Shown here: one piece after another, positions 42,877 through 51,737 of the stretch | Position numbering within the stretch: the stretch's first letter is position 1 | Layout: each line of letters begins with the position of its first letter | NCBI GenBank assembly: GCA_013373175.1 | Contig: JABXII010000011.1 | Span: 113,073 to 177,072 of the forward strand | DNA: 64,000 bases | Source of the DNA: Campylobacteraceae bacterium | Lineage (GTDB): Bacteria > Campylobacterota > Campylobacteria > Campylobacterales > Arcobacteraceae | Direction of reading: 5' to 3' | Made by a program: the position numbers and the translations under genes | Notes under the pieces: generated by a model | What the model was told of the DNA's origin: nothing | The model's database searches: none | What the model saw: only the letters and a program-made list of their open reading frames with translations

Positions 42877-44665
42877 AGTTTTTTACAAAAAGAGTTTGTG
42901 TTGGATAAGCGAAGTGACAATTGTTTTTATGAACTAATTCACTAATTTTTATAATTACATCTTCTTTTGTTTTTAACCACTCTTCCCATGATGGATTTTT
43001 ACTAAAGCAATAAACTAATATATTTATTGAACTACTACTAAATTCATCAATATATACTAAAAGAGTTCTTTGTATACCTTGTAAATCTTCTCTTTTTGCA
43101 GACTCAAATCGTTTTGTAAAAGGTATTGAAGTATCATAAACTGTAGCAATACCTGGATGATCTATTAGCATTTGGTTTATATCTTCTTTTAATCTTTTTA
43201 TATCATCCATTGAACTTTCATATGTAATACCTATTGACATATTGATTCTTCTACCAATTTTTCTTTTAGAGTAGTTTTTTATATGTGTTGTTGCAAGTTC
43301 TGAGTTTGGAATAGTAATCATGGCATTGTCAAAGGTTCTAACTCTTGTAGTTCTCATTCTAATATCAACAACAGTACCTTCTACTTCATTTGCAACTATC
43401 CAATCTCCTTGTGAAAAAGAGTTATCAGTCATAATATTTAAAGAACCAAAAAAGTTAGCTAATGTATCTTTTGATGCCAATGCAATAGCGATACCCCCAA
43501 CACCAAGAGAAGCAGCAATAGCTTTTATATCAATTCCTAACTGCATAAAAAGGAAAAGAATTACTATTAGTATTAAGACTACTTTTGTAACCCTTAAAAT
43601 AAATGCAATCATTTCTCTTCTAACATTTGGATACTTCTCAACAAGATTTTCTGCATAGTTCGAAATCCAGTTATCAAGTAAAGAATATACTCCCCAAGTT
43701 AAAATACCAATATAAATAGTATTTATCCATGGAACAATATTATTTATGGCTTCTGGGTCTTTTATCAATGCAGATAGTGAAATATGAATAGATAGTGTAT
43801 AAAGTGCATAAATAAGTGGCTTTTCAATAGAGTCTTTTATGAAAAGCTCCATCTCATCTTCTTCTTCATCACTTTTCTTCATAAAAACTTTATTTACAAA
43901 GGTTGTGAATAAAAAGATAAGTCTAGTATTGATTATTCTAAAGAATCCCATTACTAAAAACACAAATAAAACTTCCCCAATAGAAAATTTAAAATAGTAT
44001 GAAGTAAATTGAGAAATATTTGAAATAAATGGTAGAGAATCAATCTTTGAAATTATATATTCAATATTAAAATTGTCTATGAAAAAATAGCTTTCTCTAT
44101 ATTTATCCATATTATCTAAAAGATATTTTAGTACAAAATGTTGTTTATTTTTTTGTTCTTTAAGAGTATTGTATGTATCAATAAGCTCTAAAGAGACTTG
44201 GTTATCTTTGTCTTTTTTTGCTTTGATATAAATCTCTTTAAATTTTTCTAATGTGTTGTTTTCGATTAAAGAAAGATTGTCTTTTATAATTTTTCTAAAA
44301 TATTCTTTATCTTTGTAAGAGTTTTTAGCTTGAATTATCTCTTTTAGCGTTTTTTCATATTCTCTTTTTTCTTGTAGTATTTGAAGGTTCATTTCATCTC
44401 TTTTTACTGCGACGAAGTTACCTTCCCTTTGGTTTATAGAAATTTTGTTTAATAGATAGTTTATTTGTTTGTCGTATTCTTTTTCATTAATACTTGATTT
44501 AATATATTTCTCTTTATTGATATTTTCAACTACTTTTAGTGCAACAAGCATTTGTTCATCTAAGTGTTCTTCTACACTTTTTTTTGTATGACTTTCTTGT
44601 GCAAATATAAAAATAGGTAAAAATAGTAGAATAAAAAGTTTAGAAATTGTAATTTTAAAATTCAT
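42875..44665 (-). CDS. MscS-family mechanosensitive channel
   Basis: A 596-residue MscS homologue with a signal sequence (LFILLFLPIFIFAQ), a long coiled periplasmic region (residues 25-200), about four to five membrane spans, the TM3-like pore helix IAASLGVGGIAIALASKD and the beta domain DNSFSQGDWIVANEVEGTVVDIRMRTTRV. It releases solutes during hypo-osmotic shock. It is larger than E. coli MscS and resembles the middle-size MscS types with extra N-terminal sequence. It stands alone. Confidence 0.9.
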   Translation of the reverse strand: MNFKITISKLFILLFLPIFIFAQESHTKKSVEEHLDEQMLVALKVVENINKEKYIKSSINEKEYDKQINYLLNKISINQREGNFVAVKRDEMNLQILQEKREYEKTLKEIIQAKNSYKDKEYFRKIIKDNLSLIENNTLEKFKEIYIKAKKDKDNQVSLELIDTYNTLKEQKNKQHFVLKYLLDNMDKYRESYFFIDNFNIEYIISKIDSLPFISNISQFTSYYFKFSIGEVLFVFLVMGFFRIINTRLIFLFTTFVNKVFMKKSDEEEDEMELFIKDSIEKPLIYALYTLSIHISLSALIKDPEAINNIVPWINTIYIGILTWGVYSLLDNWISNYAENLVEKYPNVRREMIAFILRVTKVVLILIVILFLFMQLGIDIKAIAASLGVGGIAIALASKDTLANFFGSLNIMTDNSFSQGDWIVANEVEGTVVDIRMRTTRVRTFDNAMITIPNSELATTHIKNYSKRKIGRRINMSIGITYESSMDDIKRLKEDINQMLIDHPGIATVYDTSIPFTKRFESAKREDLQGIQRTLLVYIDEFSSSSINILVYCFSKNPSWEEWLKTKEDVIIKISELVHKNNCHFAYPTQTLFVKN

Positions 44666-44779
44666 ATACGTCCTTTGAAAAGCTAATTAATGGGATTATA
44701 GTAAAAATAAACTTACCTTTGATATAAGATAAGAGAGTCTTAATGACAAAATTTGTAAAATACCATTCTCAAAACTAAC

Positions 44780-44856
44780 GCGTCTGTGGCTCAACTGGAT
44801 AGAGCTCCCGGTTTCGGCCCGGGTGGTTGTGGGTTCGAATCCTACCAGGCGTGCCA
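44780..44856 (+). tRNA. tRNA-Arg(TCG), integration target
   Basis: A 77-base cloverleaf with encoded CCA: acceptor GCGTCTG/CAGGCGT (two G-U pairs), D stem GCTC/GAGC, anticodon stem CCCGG/CCGGG with loop TTTCGGC (anticodon TCG), and T arm GTGGG-TTCGAAT-CCTAC. The integrase gene lies 188 bases downstream, and a partial copy of the tRNA 3' end recurs at 51731-51750. Confidence 0.95.
44841..44850 (+). repeat. attL core in the tRNA-Arg 3' end
   Basis: CCTACCAGGC, part of the T stem and acceptor, repeated at 51738-51747. In both places TTCG lies 7 to 10 bases upstream and CCAT follows. Confidence 0.6.
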
Positions 44857-44982
44857 TTTCAACTTTCAATAAAGTCTAAAATTATCTAATATATACCATA
44901 AAATCAATTGTTTAACCTCTTTCGTAATCTAATGCAAAATAATGTTTTCTATTCAAATATAAAAATAAATGGGACAAAAAAA

Positions 44983-45030
44983 GGGTCCTTGATAAAAAAT
45001 AAGAAAAATATTATAATTATAGGACCCAAA
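44983..45030. repeat. Candidate integrase arm-type sites at the left end
   Basis: GGGTCCTT at 44983-44990 and AGGACCCAAA at 45021-45030 face each other upstream of the integrase gene; the second is an exact reverse complement of TTTGGGTCCT at 51656-51665 near the right end. Confidence 0.5.
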
Positions 45031-45043
45031 CTAAAGGATTCTT

Positions 45044-46270
45044 ATGGCTCCAATAGATTTACTTCAAGATTTACAAATAAAAAAAGCTCAACCTACCGAA
45101 AAAGAGTACTTTCTTAATGATGGAGGAGGGCTAAGATTAAGTATAAAACCAGATGGAACTAAGTCGTGGCAATTCAGATATACCTTTAATAAAAAGAGAA
45201 GAAAAACTACTTTTAAGTCCTATCCTATGGTATCTTTAAAAAATGCAAGATTAAAAAGGACCCAATTCTTAGATTTATTAGCTCAAGACATAGACCCAAT
45301 TGAATATTTAAAGAAAAAAAGAGAAGAAAATAGTATTGATAGTAGTGGTATGTTTTTAAATGTAGCTAATGAGTGGTTAGAAAGAGAATCAAAAAGAACA
45401 ATGGAAAGCACTCATAAAAATAAAATGAGAATATTCAATAATGACATCTTTCCTTTTCTAAAAAATAAACATATGAAAGAAATTGAAGTAAGTCATATTG
45501 TAAAGATTATTGAAACAAAACAATTACAAGCCCATGATGTTGCTCAAAGAATTTATAACTACCTTGATAATCTATTTAGATATGCAGTACTAAAAAGATA
45601 TTGTAAAAGAAATATCTTAGTTGATATTAGAAAGTCAGATATTATTAAACCAAGAGAGGCTAAACACTTTGCAAAAATTACAGACCCTAAAGTATTATGT
45701 GAATTAAGAGATTCTATTTATTTATATAATGGTGGTCCATCTGTAAGAAATGCTCTTAAATTTGTTCTACATATTCCATTAAGAGCAGAAAACTTATGTA
45801 ATCTGAAATGGGATTATATAAATTTTGAAGAAAGAAGTCTTACTATTCCTAGAGAATTAATGAAAATAAAAAATAAAAATCTAGATGATTATAAACTTCC
45901 TCTAACTGATGAAGTTATAGAAATACTAGAAGAACAAAAAATATTTACTGGTCACCAGCAATATGTTTTTCTAGGTACCAGTAATAGGAAACCCTTAAAT
46001 AATGAAAGTCCTAATAAAGCCCTACAAAGAATGGGTTTTAATGATGAGTCAAGAGGAAGAAAGATTAGACTTCATGGCTTTAGAGGAACTTTTAGAAGTA
46101 TGATTGATACTTTAGATGAAGATAATCTTTTTAGTTTTGATGTAAAAGAAAGAGTACTAGACCATCATGAAAAAAATGAAACGGTAAGAGCTTATAATCA
46201 TAAAGCAGATTACTTCAATCAATTTAAACCTTTATTAAAGTTTTGGAGTGAATATATAATGAAATTATAA
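45044..46270 (+). CDS. int: Tyrosine recombinase / phage-type integrase
   Basis: A 408-residue P4-like integrase. The N-terminal arm-binding domain (DUF4102 type) has LNDGGGLRLSIKPDGTKSW and FKSYPMVSLKNARL; a SAM-like core-binding domain follows; the catalytic domain shows Arg in LHIPLRAENLCNLKW, HGFRGTFR (H-x2-R), a His near VLDHHEKNETV and the nucleophile Tyr in RAYNHKADYF. AAAGGATT precedes the ATG. It probably moves the element in and out of the tRNA-Arg 3' end. Confidence 0.94.
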   Translation: MAPIDLLQDLQIKKAQPTEKEYFLNDGGGLRLSIKPDGTKSWQFRYTFNKKRRKTTFKSYPMVSLKNARLKRTQFLDLLAQDIDPIEYLKKKREENSIDSSGMFLNVANEWLERESKRTMESTHKNKMRIFNNDIFPFLKNKHMKEIEVSHIVKIIETKQLQAHDVAQRIYNYLDNLFRYAVLKRYCKRNILVDIRKSDIIKPREAKHFAKITDPKVLCELRDSIYLYNGGPSVRNALKFVLHIPLRAENLCNLKWDYINFEERSLTIPRELMKIKNKNLDDYKLPLTDEVIEILEEQKIFTGHQQYVFLGTSNRKPLNNESPNKALQRMGFNDESRGRKIRLHGFRGTFRSMIDTLDEDNLFSFDVKERVLDHHEKNETVRAYNHKADYFNQFKPLLKFWSEYIMKL

Positions 46271-46278
46271 TAATAGAT

Positions 46279-46307
46279 AAGGTTATTATTACTTAAAGAA
46301 TAACCTT
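46279..46307. terminator. Hairpin between int and the convergent gene
   Basis: Perfect 9 bp arms, AAGGTTATT and AATAACCTT, around an 11-base loop between two convergent genes. The T run is poor. Confidence 0.5.
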
Positions 46308-46310
46308 TAA

Positions 46311-47729
46311 TTATATAGCTTTTTTCAGTTCTTCTAGTTTTTTCAGAATTTCAATATCATCAACTTGGTGAAGATTTAAATTATCATTTTGATAAACTCT
46401 ATATAGTAAATCAAAAATTTCTCCAAAAGAATAATGTTCTTTTGTTAATGAATCTAATATTTCAAGCACTTCTTTTCTTGTCTTTTCAATCGCTGTATCA
46501 ATAGTAGATTCTTCAATAAAAGGTTCAAAAATTTCATTAATAAATGAATTTGGAATATTTTCCATTTTTGGGACCATTTCAAAGCCCCTATCTCCTATTT
46601 TAAGTATTTGATTGAAGAATACTATGCTAATAGCAGTTTGTGATAAATCATAGTTTCTTTTATAACCCTTAGTTTCCCATTCTCCAGATTTTCTTTTTGC
46701 TATATTATTGGAAATATATGTATTTATTGAATTTACTGCATGCTTATAGGTAATACCTGTTTGTTTGTATGAAGCGGCACCTTTAATAGCGCTATATAGA
46801 ATTGCATAACCTTCAGAAACAGAAAAATCTTCTAGTATTAGTTCTAATTTTTCAATAATAGCATCTCCTATATGGTCAATGTCAAAATTATATTTTTCAA
46901 ATAAATGATTTGTATATTCATTAAGTTCTTGAAATGCAATTTCTCTCCAGAGCTCTAAGGCTTCTTCTTTTATCTCATCTATATTATAAGCTTTTATGTA
47001 TTCACACTTTTTAACTATATCAGTAAAACTTAATGAATTAGAATTTTCTATATTAAGTTCAAAACTAGAGATATATGGAGCGTATGAGTAATTTGCTTTT
47101 TCTTTAAATGTAATATAGTCAAGAGTGTTTTGTGTGATCTTAAATCTAATTAATGAGTCGTTTATTAATTCATTTATAATAGAAAACCCATAAGGCTTAG
47201 TTGGTGCAAAACTTATTCCATCTATTGCTTCAATAGGTTTAAATGAATGATTGACTTCATCATATACATACATTAAAAGTGTTAGCAAGTATGTTTTTTG
47301 CCTTAAATCCAATTCAACGAGTTGTTCTAAATTAATAGCTCTTTTCTCAGATTGTTCTATTAATTTTTTTAAAGAATCAATTTTTAATTTATCTTCTGTT
47401 TCTTTTTCTTCTATTTTCTTTTCAATACACTGGTTACAGTTGCATACCATATAACTATGAGTAGGTATTATATGAGAACATCTCTTACAGAATAGTTCTT
47501 TTTTGTATCCATCATTAAAAGAGGTTCTACTATCTGGTTTATGATACATTTCTACATTACAGTACTCACATAAAGTTGATACTTTAGTATCAGGTAATTG
47601 TTTTGTAATTTCATTTGTCTTTATTGTTAAACCATATTTTTCTAAAACTTTTGTAACAGTTTCTTCTCCATAGTAGTAATCTTTAATAAAACTGTTAAAT
47701 TGTGCTTCATCTAAATCTTGTATGTTCAT
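46311..47729 (-). CDS. Element protein with zinc-ribbon-like N terminus, unrecognised
   Basis: A 472-residue protein I cannot assign. Near the N terminus (about residues 54-110) are cysteines in pairs: CEYCNVEMYH, LFCKRCSH and VCNCNQC, a likely zinc-binding module. The rest is largely helical with no catalytic motif seen. It is convergent with int and divergent from the replication genes. Zinc module plus helical body is seen in some phage and defence proteins, but nothing specific supports that here. Confidence 0.6.
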   Translation of the reverse strand: MNIQDLDEAQFNSFIKDYYYGEETVTKVLEKYGLTIKTNEITKQLPDTKVSTLCEYCNVEMYHKPDSRTSFNDGYKKELFCKRCSHIIPTHSYMVCNCNQCIEKKIEEKETEDKLKIDSLKKLIEQSEKRAINLEQLVELDLRQKTYLLTLLMYVYDEVNHSFKPIEAIDGISFAPTKPYGFSIINELINDSLIRFKITQNTLDYITFKEKANYSYAPYISSFELNIENSNSLSFTDIVKKCEYIKAYNIDEIKEEALELWREIAFQELNEYTNHLFEKYNFDIDHIGDAIIEKLELILEDFSVSEGYAILYSAIKGAASYKQTGITYKHAVNSINTYISNNIAKRKSGEWETKGYKRNYDLSQTAISIVFFNQILKIGDRGFEMVPKMENIPNSFINEIFEPFIEESTIDTAIEKTRKEVLEILDSLTKEHYSFGEIFDLLYRVYQNDNLNLHQVDDIEILKKLEELKKAI

Positions 47730-47811
47730 TTATATTCCTGGAGTAGTAGTTAAAAAGAATTATATAATATTATTTATAATGTTCACTAATGCTTTGTATT
47801 TTTGTATAAGA

Positions 47812-48060
47812 TTAAATCCCTTTCAACTTATCAACATAATCTCTAATATTTTTAACAAGAGGTAATATCCCTACTTTTTGTAAAAATTCCGCATCATCCA
47901 AACCACCTAAGGCAAGGTTTCTCATAAGTCTTGCTTTTGGCATACCCATCTTTTTAGCTAGTTCTTCAACCCTTTCATTTTCTTCTTTAGTGAATCTAAC
48001 TGTTACTCTTACGTCTCTTGGATTTTCTTCTACTGGTCTACCTGCTTTTTTCTCAGACAT
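47812..48060 (-). CDS. Ribbon-helix-helix DNA-binding protein
   Basis: An 82-residue protein with the RHH pattern: strand VRVTVRFTKEENERVEELAK and helix GMPKARLMRNLALGG. Plasmid-type RHH proteins control copy number or partition, or help mobilisation relaxases (MobC). It is divergent from the small OB-like gene and rep; repeats with ATGAATGTC in the shared 144-base gap are likely its sites. GGAAAAGATT on the minus strand precedes its start. Confidence 0.78.
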   Translation of the reverse strand: MSEKKAGRPVEENPRDVRVTVRFTKEENERVEELAKKMGMPKARLMRNLALGGLDDAEFLQKVGILPLVKNIRDYVDKLKGI

Positions 48061-48098
48061 AATCTTTTCCTATATATTTAAGTTTATTATAAGCTGAT

Positions 48099-48162
48099 GA
48101 CATATAATATTATGAATGTCTTTTATATATTAATAGGCGCCTTAATATTATTTATGAATGTC
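48099..48162. promoter_or_regulatory. Operator-like repeats between the RHH gene and the rep unit
   Basis: ATGAATGTC occurs at 48112-48120 and 48154-48162, 42 bp (four helix turns) apart; GACAT at 48099-48103 makes an inverted repeat with the first. A GGCGCC palindrome lies between. This suits cooperative binding by the RHH repressor. Confidence 0.5.
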
Positions 48163-48204
48163 ATTAATATGTTTAAAGACAATATTAACATAAAAGGATA
48201 AATT

Positions 48205-48471
48205 ATGCAACTTACTACAAAAGGTAAAGTTCTTAGAACCTATGAAAGAGTTCCTTTCGTAAATAAGGAAACAGGAGAAACACCTCCACCAGTATATGGT
48301 CTTCAACTTTTAGTTGATGAAAAACTATCGAATGGTTCTGTTAAAGCAGAGTTATATGATGTGAAAATAACACAAGAGCTACTTAAAGACTATAAAGACA
48401 AAGTAGGGCAAACAGTAGAAGTTACTTGTAAACTATTTTCAAGAAGTGATATTTCATTGAGTGCAGTATAG
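48205..48471 (+). CDS. Small element protein, possibly ssDNA-binding
   Basis: An 88-residue protein rich in beta strands (MQLTTKGKVLRTYERVPFVN, VYGLQLLVDE, VEVTCKLFSRSD). Position just ahead of an HUH rep gene and its size resemble the single-strand DNA-binding proteins of rolling-circle replicons, but I see no family signature, so this is a weak inference. AAAAGGATAA precedes the ATG. Confidence 0.5.
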   Translation: MQLTTKGKVLRTYERVPFVNKETGETPPPVYGLQLLVDEKLSNGSVKAELYDVKITQELLKDYKDKVGQTVEVTCKLFSRSDISLSAV

Positions 48472-48482
48472 AAGGTGTCAAA

Positions 48483-48508
48483 GGAAAGTTTATTGGCGTT
48501 TACTTTCC
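48483..48508. repeat. Hairpin 30 bases upstream of rep
   Basis: GGAAAGT at 48483-48489 and ACTTTCC at 48502-48508 around a 12-base loop that includes TTGGCG. No T run follows, so it is not a standard terminator; it may affect rep expression or be part of the origin. Confidence 0.5.
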
Positions 48509-48539
48509 AAAGACTAAATACCCCTAGATAGGATATAAA

Positions 48540-49583
48540 ATGTATTATACAAAAGGTAAGATTAACATTTATAGTGAAACTGAATGCATAACGAAATCTA
48601 AAGTTTGTGAGGAGTCACAAACTTTAATTTCGGGTGTGCATTCCTTGACTACTTATAAAAAAGTTGTGGACATTAAACCCAAAGTGAAATATTATGGTTT
48701 AAAAATCAACGATTTTGAAAATGTTCAACTAAAAGATAAAAAGCAAAAAACTTTTTTAAACTCAACTTTTATCTATGATAAAATTTCTAGTAATTATATA
48801 CCCCTCTCAAATATAACTATTTCAGCTAATCACAACTCAAATAGATATTATGCAGAGATACAAAATAGAATAAATACATTAGTACATAGTGCAGAAACTA
48901 AAAAGCTAACACCTGTATTTATGACTATCACATTACCTAGTGAATATCATAAAATGAAAGTATGCAAAAAAACAAAAAAGTTAATTAAGAATCCTTTATA
49001 TAATAATACAAGTCCTAGAGAGTCAGTAAAAGAGTTAACTAGAATGTTTTCTAAACTAAGACATGATAGAAGTTTAAAAGAGCTAACAAAAGATGAAAGA
49101 ATCTACTATAGAGTTAATGAGCCTCACAAAGATGGTACACCTCACACTCATATACTTTTGTATATTCCAAAAGAAAAGGTTGAAAGAGTAGTAAAAGCTT
49201 TTAATAGACTGTTTTTTCAAAAGTCAAATAAAATTGAGACTAATATTAGGAATGCAAGTGCTTATATTATGAAGTACATAAATAAGACTTTGCCATTAGC
49301 TAAAAAAGAAATGCTAAGCGAAAAAGAAAAGTATTTGAATGCATGGTACTCAAAGCATAGGATTATTAGGTTTAATTCTAGTAGAACTTTAGCTCCATTG
49401 AAATTATATAGATTGCTTCATCGTAAATTCACATTAAAAGAGTTAACTCATAGAGTAAAAAGTAAATCATTAGATATTTTTGTACTTGCAACAAATTTGC
49501 AGAAGATAATGGAAGTATTTGATGGTGATGAATTAATTTATAGGCGTAGTGATAACTATAAATTAAAAAGTAGTTTAGATTGA
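48540..49583 (+). CDS. HUH endonuclease replication initiator (Y-x3-Y type)
   Basis: A 347-residue Rep protein. Motif 1 is VFMTITLPSEYH near residue 126; the metal-binding HUH is H202-T-H204 in GTPHTHILLYIP; the nicking tyrosines are Y242 and Y246 in ASAYIMKYINKT, the Y-x3-Y pair of superfamily I initiators (phiX174 A, P2 A). It should nick one strand at the origin to start rolling-circle replication. AGGATATAAA precedes the ATG. A 62-base hairpin lies within its first 35 codons. Confidence 0.88.
   Translation: MYYTKGKINIYSETECITKSKVCEESQTLISGVHSLTTYKKVVDIKPKVKYYGLKINDFENVQLKDKKQKTFLNSTFIYDKISSNYIPLSNITISANHNSNRYYAEIQNRINTLVHSAETKKLTPVFMTITLPSEYHKMKVCKKTKKLIKNPLYNNTSPRESVKELTRMFSKLRHDRSLKELTKDERIYYRVNEPHKDGTPHTHILLYIPKEKVERVVKAFNRLFFQKSNKIETNIRNASAYIMKYINKTLPLAKKEMLSEKEKYLNAWYSKHRIIRFNSSRTLAPLKLYRLLHRKFTLKELTHRVKSKSLDIFVLATNLQKIMEVFDGDELIYRRSDNYKLKSSLD
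48582..48643. repeat. Large compound hairpin inside rep: candidate nicking origin
   Basis: Three stacked stems: GAATGCA with TGCATTC (48582-48588, 48637-48643), CGAAAT with ATTTCG (48592-48597, 48627-48632), and AAAGTTTGTGA with TCACAAACTTT (48600-48610, 48615-48625), loop GGAG. That is 24 base pairs in 62 bases. Location inside the initiator gene recalls phiX174 and P2 origins. Translational control is the alternative. Confidence 0.65.
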
Positions 49584-49675
49584 TTTTTGATTCTTTTTTA
49601 AAAAGAATAAGCAGAGAAGAGGATGACTAGAAGTCATTCCTCCCCTAAACAGATAAATAGCAAGGAGTTTGAATT

Positions 49676-49843
49676 ATGGGAAATTTTTTAAGAATTAGTG
49701 ATGTTATGAAAATGACTGGTATAGCAAAGAGTACAATTTGGTTATGGGTTAGAGAAAATAGATTTCCTCAACCTATAAAACTAAGTCCTAGAATTACAGT
49801 TTGGGAAGAAAAAAAAGTTAAAGAGTGGATGGGTCAATTTTGA
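49676..49843 (+). CDS. AlpA-like excisionase/regulator
   Basis: A 55-residue MerR-like winged helix of the AlpA type: FLRISDVMKMTGIAKSTIW, LWVRENRFPQPIKLSPR and VWEEKKVKEWM. AlpA proteins turn on integrase genes or act as excision factors of tRNA-integrated elements. AAGGAG lies nine bases before the ATG. Imperfect inverted repeats occur just upstream (49619-49642). Confidence 0.82.
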   Translation: MGNFLRISDVMKMTGIAKSTIWLWVRENRFPQPIKLSPRITVWEEKKVKEWMGQF

Positions 49844-49857
49844 CCTATCTTTATTCT

Positions 49858-50196
49858 TTAGTTATAAATATCTTGAATTCTTTTTCCTTTAATTATAAGA
49901 ATTTCTTGCTCTATTTCTTCAATAAAGCCTTTTGCTGTAAATGTATTATCTTCTTTATTGCATTGTCCATGGATTTTGAGAGTATAAGAGTCTAAATTTG
50001 GAATTAATGGGTCTGCACTAGCAAGCCATCTATTAACTATGATTGTACCAGTTAAATCATCATTTTGAATATCTAAATATCCTACAAAAGTAAATCCAAA
50101 ATCCCCTCCATTTAATTTATTGTCTTGAATAACAATAGTTCCACTTCCTTGTTTATCAAGAGCACTAAATTCAATACCATAAATGCCATTTTTCAT
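49858..50196 (-). CDS. GrlR-like beta-barrel protein
   Basis: A 112-residue protein resembling GrlR: MKNGIYGIEFSALDKQGSG, IVIQDNKLNGGDFGFTFVG and LTGTIIVNRW. GrlR in pathogenic E. coli binds and blocks the activator GrlA of the type III secretion island, but homologues occur widely without that partner; no GrlA is in the window. I chose the ATG at 50196 because GAGGAG lies upstream, not the longer frame from 50256. It is divergent from the coiled-coil protein. Confidence 0.72.
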   Translation of the reverse strand: MKNGIYGIEFSALDKQGSGTIVIQDNKLNGGDFGFTFVGYLDIQNDDLTGTIIVNRWLASADPLIPNLDSYTLKIHGQCNKEDNTFTAKGFIEEIEQEILIIKGKRIQDIYN

Positions 50197-50269
50197 ACAT
50201 TCTCCTCTTTTATAAAAATATTTATTATTTAAAGATATAATACAAAAAAGTATCATAAAAGAAGGTAAT

Positions 50270-51646
50270 ATGTTTAATCCAGAATTTCATAACAAAATAA
50301 AAGTATTCCAAAAAGACTTATCAATTATAGAATTTGAAATTAGACGATTAAATACAAAAATTAATGAAATAAAGGTTGAAAAGAATAATGTAAAAGATAA
50401 GATATTAAAAAAATCATATCTTAATAACAATAGTTTAAATGATTCATTTGATAAATTAGAAAAGAATTTAAAAGAATTAGATATTAGAGTATATAAACTA
50501 AATCAAGAGCTAGAAACATTAAAGATTAGTAAGAAAAATATTACTATTGAAATTAATGATTTAAAGGCTCCTGCAGTAAAAGAAATTATTGATGGAGTAA
50601 AGGAATTACTTAGTATTTGTATTTCAGAAAAAATATTTAGTGAAACTTCATCTGCTGTTATGATAATTGATTCTATGTTATACACTGTCGCTACAATAAA
50701 TATTAATAATGTATCTAAATATCATATTGCAAATATTGTTTCTATTGGTAATATATTATCTCAATTAAATATCAGTTTCAATAATAATTTTTCAGAAAAA
50801 ACAAGAGAAAATCTTGAGTTAATACACAAAGAATTAACAAGTATGATAAGTAGTTCAATTGATAATTCAACTTACACAAGAAATGAAATTCAATCAATAA
50901 CTGAGCAATTGAAAGAATTAGAAACTAAAAATAATCAATTAGAATCTGAGAAACTTGAAAGAGAAAGATTAGAAAAAGAATTAGAAATTAAAAATAAAGA
51001 ATATACTGAACAGATTAAAAAAGAAAATCAATTAAGAGAAGAACTATCAAAAAAAGTTGAAGAAGAAAAGATTTTACTCGAAGAAAAAGAGAAAATCACA
51101 AATGCAATTAAAAAATTAAAGAATCCTGCCCCAGAATTAAAAGACCTAAAAAATGATTATATAAAAGAAAAAAATAATTTTAATTTAAATGCAGAAAGAA
51201 TGTTTATGATGGCAGGTACATTATTTGGAGCAATAATTGTTTATATTTTTACTATTGAAGGTATAAATGAGTTTAAAAATGCAGATTTTAGCTTTTATTT
51301 AGCCCATATATTCCCTATAATTTTTCCTACTCTTATAGGCTTTTTATTTATCAGGCAATCAAATATTAAATCTAATCAAATTGAAAATATTAATAAAAGA
51401 TTTATTTTAATACATGAAGTTAATCAATCTTTAGAAGCATTAGTTGAAGTAAATAAAGGTCAAAATATGGATAGAAAAACTGAAAAAATTATTGATAAGT
51501 TAATTAACAATATTCTAGATTTTACTATTGATAATAAAGGGCAAAATATTTCTGATAAAGAAATTGAAGAGATTAATACAAAAGTAGATTCTTTAATTAA
51601 TACAATAAAAACAAAATTTGATTTAAATATAGAAAATTCTTCTTAG
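50270..51646 (+). CDS. Coiled-coil protein with two membrane helices, unrecognised
   Basis: A 458-residue protein, the last gene of the element. Residues 1-120 and 190-300 are Lys/Glu-rich heptad-like coiled coil; two hydrophobic helices follow (about 311-328, FMMAGTLFGAIIVYIFTI, and 341-360); the tail is helical. I recognise no domain. Coil plus a two-helix hairpin at the end of an integrated element is the kind of layout seen in some membrane-acting defence proteins, but there is no direct evidence. AAGAAGG precedes the ATG. Confidence 0.6.
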   Translation: MFNPEFHNKIKVFQKDLSIIEFEIRRLNTKINEIKVEKNNVKDKILKKSYLNNNSLNDSFDKLEKNLKELDIRVYKLNQELETLKISKKNITIEINDLKAPAVKEIIDGVKELLSICISEKIFSETSSAVMIIDSMLYTVATININNVSKYHIANIVSIGNILSQLNISFNNNFSEKTRENLELIHKELTSMISSSIDNSTYTRNEIQSITEQLKELETKNNQLESEKLERERLEKELEIKNKEYTEQIKKENQLREELSKKVEEEKILLEEKEKITNAIKKLKNPAPELKDLKNDYIKEKNNFNLNAERMFMMAGTLFGAIIVYIFTIEGINEFKNADFSFYLAHIFPIIFPTLIGFLFIRQSNIKSNQIENINKRFILIHEVNQSLEALVEVNKGQNMDRKTEKIIDKLINNILDFTIDNKGQNISDKEIEEINTKVDSLINTIKTKFDLNIENSS

Positions 51647-51655
51647 AAATTGTTA

Positions 51656-51665
51656 TTTGGGTCCT
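51656..51665 (-). repeat. Candidate integrase arm-type site at the right end
   Basis: TTTGGGTCCT, exact reverse complement of 45021-45030. A further similar GGGTC lies at 51671. The remainder of the gap 51647-51973 is AT-rich, with the attR copy and an AT-rich leader of the next gene. Confidence 0.45.
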
Positions 51666-51737
51666 GTTACGGGTCTTTTAGAATTATTATAATTCATAGA
51701 GTATTATATTTTAGGTGCTTAAGCAACTAGTTCGGCA

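Noticed and set aside
44908..45117. A 69-residue frame overlapping the integrase start
   Set aside because: Overlaps int in another frame, no ribosome site, and the region carries the att and arm sites.
49590..49608. An A/T inverted repeat after rep as a terminator
   Set aside because: All A-T stem of 9 pairs with no GC pair apart from one; too weak to call.
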